Assembly: GCA_948470475.1 (NCBI GenBank)
Contig: OX419338.1
Span: 29,871,273 to 29,935,272, forward strand
Source of the DNA: Galaxea fascicularis
Taxonomy: Eukaryota; Cnidaria; Anthozoa; Scleractinia; Euphylliidae
Direction of reading: 5' to 3'
DNA: 64,000 nt
The stretch's first letter is position 1, and each line of letters opens with the position of its first letter. The translations under genes and the position numbers were made by a program. Under the pieces are notes generated by a model. The model did no database searches. It was not told the DNA's origin and saw nothing but the letters and a program-made list of their open reading frames with translations. Positions 21,626 through 33,400 of this stretch are shown piece by piece.

Positions 21626-22809
21626 CTTCTTCTGATCAAGATGTAACATGACCGTCGTAGAGGTGTACAGACCTATAGCCGACAACAGCTATCTTGAACA
21701 CTCCAACAAAAAGTCTCGCGTGCATGGCAGGCGCTCGCAGACAAACTGAGGGGAGACAGGAATCGCGGAGCGCGGAGCGTGAAGGGTTGGGCACTGCACC
21801 CTTGTCTGCGCAGTCTGCAAAAATCCCCTCGAGAAAATTTAAATGTTGGATATCCAGTTGTAAGAAGTATTCAAGACAAATGACTCGTTTCTGTTAACCT
21901 TCTAGTCTCTAATTATTATATCAGCATGAATATTCGCTGTGGTAATGATGAGGAGAATTTGTTATACAATCAAGACCTTTGTCACTTGCTAATCCCTTTC
22001 TTTATTCTCACAACTTTTATACTTGATTGAGCATTGTTACTATATATAGGGAGAAATAAAATTAAACATTAGTCCGTTCTTAAGGGTTAAAGGATTGAAA
22101 CGTCTACAGCACGCACGATTACCTCAACGCTTGTTCATCTAGCGAAAATGTTAACGTTTTTTCCTTTTGAAAATCAAATGGCAGTGTTATGATGGGCATT
22201 GGGTCTCGATTTACTTTGGCGAAAATCCCAGTATAGAAGACTTCCACCGGCCACTAATTCAAGCTATTCGAGTGGACGTGTTTTGATTGTTTTAATGCAC
22301 GGCCGGTTACACTGGTAGTTGATCATGACTTTAGCAGGAGTTACAAATGTACTGGAAATTTGCCAGTAAGAAACATTAAACTGAATACATGGATACAAGC
22401 GTTGGGGCATGGTCATTCCTCACCCGGTGACCTTTATATTTTGGTGCATGGCCACAGTGAGATGATCATTAAAAATTAAATGGGAGTTCGTAAGTATAAA
22501 GCGAGCATTCGCACTTACACGGCTCGAATTGAGAATATTTTGACTTGTGGTGCTGAGTTTGGGCGTGCAGAACTTGTAGACGCTTTCGAAAGCTTCCCTT
22601 TCAAGATCGAGTTTTCCAGTCTGTAGTTTCTGTATTTTGAAAGGGTGTGGCATTAGGAGCGAAAACTTCAAGAGTCGGGAAAACCCATTCACAACAATTC
22701 AGTTGATTAGTAATCACGCAAGGATGCATATTGCGAACACACTGAAAGTTACGTTGTCCCTCCCTACATCAGTGGATCACTGAATCTCCATCAAGATTTT
22801 TGACAAATA

Positions 22810-23230
22810 TACCCGGGGGGGTACTCTTCGGAACTCTTGGTAGGCGACGGTGTGCCGCCCGATTCTCCAAATCCTGACCCTATTTCAGACCAAAACATGC
22901 CATTTTCTACACCCCGGTTTTAAGTCTCGACGTCGTGGTTACAAATTTTCCCACTAGCTTTGTTGAAGCTTAATTAAGCTTCGCATCAGTGCCGATGTCA
23001 AGAATTTGTAAAATTCAGCTCGAATGATATACTTTGGTTACTTCTCGTTCTCTATCATTAATTTGGAGTTGAAAAGACAAATAAATTATGCTGTCATGGT
23101 TCCCTTGAAAACCAATCCCAATTTAAGATCATAATGGTCAAAATCTATTCCCGTTTTCAGACCAAAGAAAACCGTACCCTTTTGGGTGGCGCATACCCAT
23201 ATAGCATATCAGTTGGGGAGTACCTCGAAA
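22810..23230. repeat. dispersed repeat, copy B
   Basis: Homologous to 12060-12475 over its length, same orientation. Ends carry GGGGGGGTACTC and GGGGAGTACC. Extensive divergence indicates an old family. Confidence 0.8.
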
Positions 23231-23299
23231 ACCGCTGAAAATAAAGGGTGCAGTTTCTAAAAAAAAAAAACTGTGGTGCTGTGTTGGTGGGGGAGTGGT

Positions 23300-23400
23300 G
23301 CACAAAAAATTAGTTTTATCAACGGAGTTGATACTGTAAATTGACCACCTTGCAGGGATTCTGACGTTTCAGGCGTCAGCCCTTCTTCCGAGCGAATCGA
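23300..23400. repeat. dispersed repeat with TGTAAATTGACCAC core
   Basis: Shares TTTTATCAACGGAG, TGTAAATTGACCAC, GGGATTCT and a CCCTTC(T)TC-type tail with 48045-48150, and more weakly with 18150-18245. Confidence 0.6.
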
Positions 23401-24061
23401 GGAATTATGGGTTGTGTGTAGCTACGCTATTGGTGGTAACATGGCAACGTAAATGAAAAGCGTTTGTCAATAACATGGGGATTAAGGGTGCCGATTTCAT
23501 GGAAGATGAATAAAATAAAGTTCATTGCTTTTCTGGGTGCTTAACTAGTCTCTCACTGTAAAGCCAATAAAGTCAAAAAAGTCAACTTTTGGTATGACTG
23601 AAAATGTTATTTGGTAAGATTTCCGCGCAGCCCCATACATTAAAAGAACTCTATTGCATTTGGAACAGGGTTAGTGTGACAGTGATGATCTGATGTATAA
23701 TTAATGTATGGGACTGTATGGAAATCTTTCCTGTTATTTTCCTGTCATTAGGTTTAAAAGAATTCCAAAACTGATGAAGTTCGAGAGATAGGAACGAAAT
23801 CAGATTTGTATGTTAATGAGTTTTGGAATTCTTAGCTAACCAGCTTCTCGTTTGACATTATTCTCGGCGAAACTTGACACCTAGAAGTCCGTCTGAATTC
23901 TTTTTTGTTTTGCAAGTAAACTTTTGGGAAAATTTGTTTTGCTTTCCGTCAAAGATAGTGTGTCCCCTCGATTTCACAACCTATCATGTCAGAGTGCTTT
24001 TCGCGGGAAAAAATTTAAAAATTTCTCCACGTGCAAATCACGTGTCACTTTCAGGCTTACA

Positions 24062-24125
24062 TGACGTCACCTGCCGGATTTCTCTGCGGCTTCTCGCCGA
24101 AGAGCAGCCATGTTGGATTGAAATA
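24062..24125 (+). promoter_or_regulatory. candidate eIF4G promoter: CRE palindrome and YY1-like site
   Basis: TGACGTCA at 24062-24069 is a perfect CRE. CAGCCATGTTGG at 24105-24116 resembles a YY1 site, common near starts of translation-machinery genes. Both lie within 300 bp upstream of the proposed start codon. Promoter function is inference. Confidence 0.4.
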
Positions 24126-24360
24126 ATTTTCATCCTTTCGAATCTGTAAGCTTACAACATCATCAAGGGCCTGGAAGATAAGGAACACACCAGATATTAC
24201 TCACAAATACGTTGTTGCCCTTTGTTTTGTGTTTTTGAACTGATTTCAAAGTCATAGTCCAAAGCAACGGAAGACCTTCGTGAGAAGCTTCATTTGTCGC
24301 TAGCGTAAGATCGCTTACGCCGCTATGCAGAAGGGGAAAACTGCTGCTTCCCCGCCTGCA

Positions 24361-24421
24361 ATGGCTTTTCAGGGAAGGCCACCACAACAGTATCCTTGTT
24401 GTATTAATATTCAAGATCTAT
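24361..24421 (+). CDS. EIF4G: eIF4G exon 1 with start codon
   Basis: ATG at 24361 has purine at -3 and G at +4. It reads [12 protein letters not shown], typical of the Pro/Gln-rich eIF4G N-terminus. Donor T|gtgaga gives phase 1, matching exon 24748. A weaker donor (gttgta, exon end 24398) is also in phase, so the last eight codons are uncertain. Confidence 0.6.
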
Positions 24422-27400
24422 GTGAGACTTTGAAGTACTTACTGAAAGTATCCTAGGTTTGATGCGTGTCCGTTAAGTAGCTACAGCTAAGCCTTTGTTG
24501 TGTCGTGTCCGTTTTACGTTCGGTTTTTGGTTTTATTCCTTGACTCTTTGATCACAGAAATCCTCGCGGACCGCTAACTTCTCAGCAGAGTAAGTGTCAG
24601 TTTTCTCTGATTTGTGGATTAAACATAAGCTCGTGAAACGGAGAGCAATGTGGTCGGAGAAAACTGCTGACGTTTGTTTCAAAGAACACGGCTTTCCGCG
24701 AACTTCAAAACGCAATTAATTTTTTTTCTTCATCTTGCCACGTTTAGGGCCAGAGGATTTTGGACAGAGACAAACTCAGCCTTACCAGGTGAATAGATCT
24801 TTTATTTTACCATATTAACACCATATTTATGTCAACTGATGCTGGTGGTGTTCTTCGTGTCTCGTGGAATTCTGTGACTTTTTTGTTGCATAATAAGTTC
24901 TTCCTGTGTTGTTATGAATGAATTTCTATTTACAGATGTTTTGTTTCGTTTCCAAGGATTGCATTTCTGGCCATGATATGTGTCCGATCGGGAACGATTC
25001 TTCGTCTCCGGACAAAATAATCATTACACTTGCTCGTTCGATCGTTTACAGTGTAGTTCTTTACTTCCGCTAAAGTAGTACTTTTTTCATGCAGTCGAAA
25101 GATCATCACATATGTTTGTACATTATTTAGACATGGAAAAAATAAAATGTCTCTTTTGATGGTTGGTGGCTCTTTCTAACCCTGTCATCGTTCTTTTCGC
25201 CTTGTTTCAAAAGTATTGTACAAGTCGGCTTGGTGTCGGTGATTTTAAAATTTTAAACGATCGTCATCTTCCGTGGAGATTAAGAATGTGAATAGCGTTT
25301 ATTTCGAAGAACACCTACTTACCTGGTTAACACAGGCCTTTCTAACAAACACAGGTACCTTTTTATGCAATTGTTTCGAACACATAAGGATATTTCAATT
25401 CCTTTCACGTGGTGTTTGAACAAAATATAATTTTGTCGAACGACTGGTTTACAGCAGACGGGGGTGGGGCGAAAAACTGGTGGTAGAATAGATTAATGTT
25501 GGATATTTTTTATTCGACGGAAAGGAAGTACTTTGATGAAAGCGAAAGAGTAACGTTTCCCAGCTGTAAATTCCCCTATGGTTTCCAAATTCAGAGGTTC
25601 AGTTGTATTTTTAATTTCATACGCCTCGTCATGCTTAGTATATGCACTAGAACAAAGGCAAAAATCATTTTGCATATAGCGTTGAAGGAAAGGTAAGCCT
25701 TAAATTTGCATTGATTGCTTAACACTTTGAAAGTTTTATACAGCTCCCGTTTCAAGGAGTACGTAGCTTTGTTATGAAACCTATTGCATTTTGTGCATTT
25801 TTCCATTAGCCGTTTACAAGATAGAAGGAAAAACACATCTTGATATACCAAATATTAATGCATTCTTGGTGACTGATTTTAATCTGAGCATTTTATTCAG
25901 TGTTTTGGTCTTTGTTAATGATGAGTCAAGCAGAAGATGAATTGATATTCACCAGTTTTGTGAAGAGAAGAGTGAGTCAATATTCCCCATGAAGTGGAAT
26001 GATATCTGCATCTCAGCCTGTGTCATCTGGTGGATACCAAATTCAACGCTTCTGTTTAATCCTAAACATTAAGTTAAGGTTTCTTTATCTGTTTGTTACG
26101 ATGCCACTTTCCCTTTTAATGGATGTGTCTGTGTGTGTACTTGCTAATTCAGAAACTCCTGAAAAGTTACTTCCTTTGAAGTACTTGATGGTGTTGATTT
26201 CTGTCCCAGGAAATCTTCAATCTTTGTATTTAGCTTTCTTAGATTATTTCTAATAAGAGTTTAATCCACGTCTGTGAAAATAAATGGGTAGAATTTGCAT
26301 GGTGGGATTTAAAATTTCCCATAAATTTGTCTGTAATTTCTGTATGCTTCAGATGAAAGTCTGCTACATAAATTACAGACAAATGTATGGTAAATTTTAA
26401 ACCCACCACACAAATTCTAGTGCTGGTCACACCCTCAAATTTTGTCTATAAAATCTTTTGGTTAGTGACTTAAAACTACAATTTGTAAAATTTTCTTCAT
26501 TCAAGGTTTTCTAACATTATGACATTGGACTGTTATTTCCATATTTCCAACATACTTAGCTACCCAAACAAGATGGCGTCTAAAACTGTCATAAGGCCTA
26601 TTAAAGTTAAATTAATTGGGAATTGTCTTTCAGATTCCAGGTCAGATAACTCCGAATTTGGTAATGCAGCCTTTACCTGGCCAAATGCAGACGCCGCAAG
26701 GACAACCTCGTATTCCAAATCAACAACCCTTCTACCACAATCAACGCCCGATGAGAATCCCTAGGCCCCCACATCCAAATAACCAGCCTATGTACTCTTC
26801 CCCGCCAGGGGGTCCCATGGGACAGATGATGGGTCCACCTGGTGCAGGACCATTCATACCTGGACCAGGACAGCCAGCTGCATTTATGCCTCCACCTGTA
26901 AGTACAGTTAGACACAGGGCTGTGCTCTAGTGCCCCCCCCCCCCCCCCCCAGTTGCCTTATTTCTACTTTTGGGTGACCAGGAAAAATTAGTTTTGTACC
27001 AAATGTATATCTTGTTCACTTTGAATTTCAGAAGTTTAGAGATTTCAGGTTCCCAACTGCTTTTCGTAGAGCACAGTCTTGAGAGTGGCATGATTTATTA
27101 AGTGGTCAGAAATGGTTAATAATTAAGGTGGCTTATTATAGTTTTTCTGCTGTGCGCGATTACCGTATTTACCTGTGTATAATGCACGCCTGTGTATAAT
27201 ACGCACCCTAATTTTGACAGAATCCGAATCACAGACCTGTAAAAATGGATTTTTTGTAGACCGGGGAAGATGCCACAGGACAGTAAACAGTGTTCTTGAA
27301 TTTCGATTTTCATTTTGAGAATTGTTTGACTGACTATTTGAGCTGAACTAGTGTAATGTTTGTTTATTGGCTTGGAAAGTCGCGCTCACTGATTTGCAAT

Positions 27401-30400
27401 GGAGTGATCACTTTGAACAGAGGCAAGCATGTGTATTGACAGCGTGTTTGCGTCCACGCTCACAAGAAAATCAAAAGTTTTTCGCTCCGAATAACAAAAT
27501 TATTGTTGATTCATTTTAGGACACTTTAGTTTTCACTGTTATGTGATATCTGAATGGTTGGGGTGAACGTGCTTTCAAGTTGCTTTTTTGCCATTCCTTG
27601 ATAGGTGACCATTAGAAAATGTTTCCTTAAGTATTCGTGATTAAGGAGAGCTTAATTTGAGAAGCCTTGCTTGATTGTGATCTTGACTAAACTTTAATGT
27701 ACACAAAACTTACATGCAAAGGGTTAACATTTGAAAGCGTTTATTGAGGATGACAACATCTTTTCTTACACGAGTTACCATTGGACACTGATAACACAAT
27801 AGATGAACACTGATTGGTTTGTTTAAAAGAAAGGCAAATGGAAGTTGCTGCTTGTTTCAGCAGACATTTGTTGGGAAGGAAAGGTTGTGTGACGAGCCAA
27901 AAGAATGTCTGCGTAGGAGGCTAAGAAATTACAAAAAAAATAGTTTGCATGGTTTTGGGCTACACTGTCACAAAAAGAATAAAACTTGGCCATTTCGGAG
28001 TTGCGCAGGGAACTGGGACAAGTTTCAAATTTTAAGTTGTGACCCTCCACGGGAAAACGTACACTAACGATTATCCGTTAAACGTTAGAAAACTAACGGA
28101 TAGTTAACGGATTGCTAACGGCTTTGAAGTCGTTCTAACGCTTTGTACTAACGTTCTAACGCTCAGCCTTAACCTTCCAACGGTTTGTCTTAACGCTCTA
28201 ACGGTTTGTTCCAACGCTCCAACGGTTTGCGCTAACGTTCTAACGGTTTGTCCTAACGCTCCAACAGTTTGCGCTAACATTCTAATGGTTTGTCCTAAAG
28301 TTCTAGTGACTGATCACCACTTCTAACGGATCGTAAGTTGTGAATAATGTGAACGAAATCACACATATGCACTACGGAAATTGAACGGAAGGTCGTTAGT
28401 GTACGTTTTCCCGTGGAGGGTCACATTTAAGAAAATTGAGTCAAAGTGTGCAGAATTTGAAACATCAGCTTTAAGATCGAAATATCATGTATTTTACTGC
28501 CTCAAGCAAGAACTTCAAATTACTTAAAGTGGAATTTCTCTTTAATCTAAACTGTTTTGTAACTTACAGCAAATTGGTGTTAATGAGAGCTTCATCTTGC
28601 TTCCAGGTTGACTTTGGTCAAATCTCAATGGGTGGTCCACCTCAGTACCGGCCACAACAACCAATGCCAGGGCAATTTCCTCCAGTTTCTGGCCACTCAC
28701 AACCTCCAGGACCTTATGGTTACCAACCATCAATAGTATACCCAATGGGGCAACCTTCACCTCCTGTGTATATTCTCAGAGCACCTCACACAGCGCCTAT
28801 GCCTGGGATGCCTCAGTATCAGACACCAAATTTCGAGCCCCGTGCTCGGGAGAGAAAAATTATCCAGATTAAGGATCCGAATAGCAACAAGGATGTGACA
28901 CAGGAAATTCTGAACCGGCAACCCTCTGGAAGTGTTACAGGTAGCACTAGTGGTACACCTAATAACACCACACCAAATATGTCAGGACAGAGTAGTAGCT
29001 CGAGTACTCCTCCTTTGACATCACAGCAACAAGCTGAGGCAAATGTGCGGGCACAATTTGCTGCGCAGGTCGCTGCAACTTTAGAGGACAAATCAAAAAA
29101 ACCTGAATATACAATTCAGAAACCATCATCAGATAACAAAGCAGAGGTGGAGACTACACAGGTAAAAGAACCAGTTGAAACAAAGAAAGAATCAGTTAAA
29201 GAAACAGAAGTGAATAATGCTGTTAGTAATGTTACAGAAGAGACCAAATTAGGTGAAAAAGCTGTCGAAACACTGCCTAAAGATGGTGCAGTGAAATCAC
29301 AACCCAAAGAAGCCTCTCAGGGCTCTAAACCCAGCGAAGGAGTAATAGGACCAAAGTCTTTGGTTAGCTCTGTGGAGGCAACCACCTTAGCTAACAAAAA
29401 AATCTCTAATGTCCGAGTAGAGATTTTTACTGCAGATGAAGTGCGAAACAATGAATCGCAGAAGAGTAGTGCCTCTGCTGTTAGTGATGTTGTTAAAACA
29501 GAAGAAATAGTGAAATCCTCTGAAGAAGCTGTGAATCAGAGTGAAAGTGTTGAGCTGCCTGTATCAGACACAAAATCTTTAAATGGACCAGTGACGATTT
29601 CCCCAGAGGAACCAGAAGAAACTGAGGAAGTTGTCCCAGTTGAGAGCCAAGATGAAGTGGAGGCACCTCCTGGAAGCACGGCAGAGACTCCTGCACACAG
29701 TGAAGCAACTGAGGGTGAGCAAGTTGCTGAACCCGAAGAGACAGCCAAAGACACAGAACAACCAGAAGATTTGCCTGCGGTGTCTGAGGTAGAGGATGCA
29801 CCTGAAATTGAGAAGGTGAATGGTCATGAAGAGGATGTAAAGTCAGCAGCTTCAACCAAGCTACCTGATACACAAGTAGCAGGTTTGTATAAATAATTTA
29901 CTTACATCTGTTTTCTCTTCAATTAATCCATACTTGGTAGATTTGTAAAATTGGTTAGTGTTTGACTGTCTTTATGTTAGCAGGATTCTGGCAAAAAAAG
30001 TACAAAATAATGAGGTCTACCTTGACAACTACATAGTATGTCTACATTAAATTGTACAACATTATTTTAAAATAAACGAAATAAAAATGATTTCTACTGA
30101 AATTTGCTTGGATACCTACAGCTGTAGCAGGTTCTAACTGTTGAAATTTGAGAAATTCATCTACACAAGCATGTATAAAAGAGTATTAAAGTTGATTGAT
30201 TACAATGCTGCTAATCTAGATTCAGTGTTAACTTACTGACTCCATGCAAATTTTGTGAGTTTTCAGATTCTTCATTTTTTAGACTTTGGTAAGGAAAAAC
30301 CTAATGCGCAATGTAACCAAATAACCTTCAGGTTTATAAAAGTTCTACTCCTTTGCTTAGAGAGTTAGATTTTCAAATTTTCAAATAAAAACAACTGTTT

Positions 30401-33400
30401 CCAATTAAGAATTGCCAATTAAACAAACTTGAAGGTGAAATTTAAACAGATACGCAATGAAATTTGATGTTGTTGTCACACGGTCAAATTCAACGAGTGC
30501 TTGAGGATTTGAGTTTGTTTACATAAGATTGTGTTGTCACAAATGTCTGAATCAAAACACCAAAAACAAAACTTTCGTAAATAAAACATTTCTTGAGTTA
30601 AGCCTGTTTTTATGCCTGACGAGTAAATGCGTTCAATTTTCGTCTTGAGTAGAGCCTCGTGAAAGTGATGCAAGTGCATGGCGAGTCACTTTTGAGGGTA
30701 ATTTATTGACTTAAACGTTGCACAGTTTTGCAAATTATTTTTATTCAAGACGTTTCAAGTACGACTTTAATTAATTATTAAAGATAAAGCACATTAAAAA
30801 TTCCCATTCAAAACTGTAATTTTTTAAGGTAGATTCCCAGAAGTGTGAAAATGTTTTGCAGAAAGTCTACACTTCCTCACAAAGATCTGTGAAAGCACAT
30901 GTCTCAAACAGGAATTTCTTCTTCATGGACTGACAGATTTTCCCTGTTTACATTGCCGAGTGTTCCGTAGAACTTGTTCTTTCAATTGACAGTTTTAAAA
31001 GGAAACCAGGATCTTGAAAATTCGTGCATGGAGGACATGGCAGCCATTTTGAATTAAAATTATTTTGATCTTCTGTACAGATGTCAAAAACCTTTCTGTT
31101 TGGCACTCCCTGGGACTGTTAAATGTATGTACAGTTTGTGGATTCTGATTGGTTGGCCTTTCCTTAGGACAGTTAGTACAATAGGAGACAAAAAATCCTC
31201 TCTAGGCCTAGGGTAGGTACATGTAGGGATAGAACGTGAATTTGCACAGAGCCTTGGCAGGTTTTGGCTTGCACAGTAGTCAATAGGTTAAACAGTAGTG
31301 GTAGATGTGCAATTCCATGGCAAACCCAGGACAGTCTTATAGCTCTTCTCATGCTTGATCAAAGTCTATATCTGGCATTCTCAGCCCAGCAATGCTGTGT
31401 TAAGATCACATCAACTTCTACCTCTTGAGAAGTGTCATCAACAAGCACTATGTACATTTAAAATTAACCTGGTTAGAAAAATCTTGCACAGGAAATTAAT
31501 CTAGTTTTTGCCAAGATGGTATGTGATTGTTCAAATCTAATTTACTGTGCTAATCCAAAAACTGTGAACACTTTAATTTGATTTTTACATTTCCCATTGT
31601 GCAGCAACCAGTCAGAAGCAACATGAACCACAAACTAATTACAGTACTGTTTGCAGTTCAGTTTACTTGATGGTGGTTGGCTTTTTACTGGAAACACAAT
31701 ATTCCATAAATATTTCTAGTGTTCTTGATTTTTGGATGTTTACATTAAGCACTGTAATGTGTACTTGATGGTCATTTCCCCCCAGGTTGAAACTCTGACA
31801 ATCAATTCTTCCGCTTAGAACTTTTTCATTTGATAGCCTTTATGTGCCATTTTACCTCATCACTTCCTTTTTCCATATAAGGAAGCAGAGCACAAGTGTA
31901 TTGTGTGATTCCTAGAAAACCGGAACAGCTTCAGTGATGGTACAAATGCAACAATTTCCCGGAAAGATGGGATTGTTCTGTGCCTCATTAAGTCTAAAAT
32001 AGTATGAATATGTGGATCCCATGGGATGTCTGATCTGAGATGAATGGGTTAAAGAAGAAACCTAGACTTCCACAGAGACTGAGTGAGTGTTAAAGCTGGA
32101 TGCCTTGTTGCTTTGTTTCCTTCATCTTTGGGCAGCATATTGGGGTTTTTAGTTGACTGTGTCTTGTTTTGTTCCTAAAAAGTTTTACCAGTTGTGATTC
32201 TTTGAAACAAGGATTGTGAATGGAGGAACTGCATGTACTCCTCATACAGGATAAATAGTTAATAAATAGTTTTTTTTTCAGATGAAGTTGAGTTTTAGTG
32301 TGTGTGTGTGCAAATCTTTCATCCATTTAAGATGTTCTCAGTGCATGTCACCTGAGACAGGCATGAAAGGGACTTGATTGCCTCCAAAAGAAAACTTAAA
32401 GGAATGCTTTACTATTTTCCTTTGAATTGCATTCTACAATTTTATCCTCAAATTTAAAATATGTTTTGTCTTGTTATGTGAGGCAAGATTTACTCAGAGT
32501 ACAAAACTTTGTTTGTAGATATACATTTACATGTAACTTCTACAAGACAGCAGTATAATACATGTTTAGTTTTATCATTTTTTATGAAGTAAGTTTTGTG
32601 AAGATCCATATTAACAGGATTTATTATTTGTTAAGGGTACAGTATGTTACACTGTATCAATAATTATTGAACTTTACATGGATTGATTTTGTTCTGATAT
32701 TGGTATGGCAAAAATATATCAAAGACAATGTGAACTACAGAAATATAATATTATGTTTAGTACCATTTTAAAAATTTTGTCCATAGAAACCTACCATAAA
32801 CTGCTTAGTTTGGTATAAAATTACTTCTACAGTGTGGTATTTATCAACACTATTGCCTCTTGTTGATAACTGTACACAAGATTATTTATAAAAATGTAAA
32901 GAAGACGGTGCCCCCTCATCCTCTCTCTTTTTTGTTGTCTAAAAATCGATGAGAGTGATTGTGGTTTTCCCTTCCTTTGTAAACTTGCTTAATATTTATT
33001 TCTTGTCAGTGATGAAGGGTTCTTAGTGGCAGTTACTGCACATGTTTTGACAAAAAAAATAAAGTTAAATCTTTGGCTAGAAGCCAAGGTGCACAAACAT
33101 GAAAAATAGTAGCCTAAAATTTGGTTCTTGGTTCTTGGCTTTTTTCAGTGTATTTTGTCCCATGCATGGCAAATGACTTGACAAATTTACAAAAATCCTT
33201 GTCAAAATCAAGCCGCTTGAAGAATCTGTTTTTTAGAAATGATTTTTTTAATGAATTGAGTTGAACAACTTCAGGACCCTCAAAAGTGTTCCATATTAAC
33301 TGTATTCTTAAGAAGGAAGGTGAACATGTCAGCTAGTGATATATTGTTAAAATAATGCATTGCTTAACCAGAAGCCAAGCTCTGGATTCTTGTAAGTCAG

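Larger units (their letters stand above)
18525..24060. other. intergenic region rich in foldback elements
   Basis: No gene supported. It holds the elements listed separately at 18850-18983, 19058-19428, 20648-20871 and 22810-23230. It also holds three GGAAACCACGC strings (19507-19605), a G-rich tract at 21590-21625 and a dispersed repeat near 23300. Confidence 0.6.

Noticed and set aside
28487..28606. In-frame ATG upstream of the large eIF4G exon as a gene start
   Set aside because: This stretch is intron ending in TTGCTTCCAG; exon 3 joins in phase at 28607.
28819..29873. Minus-strand reading frames opposite eIF4G exon 4
   Set aside because: Shadows of a biased Glu/Ser/Thr-rich coding sequence; similar shadows occur opposite the array exons.
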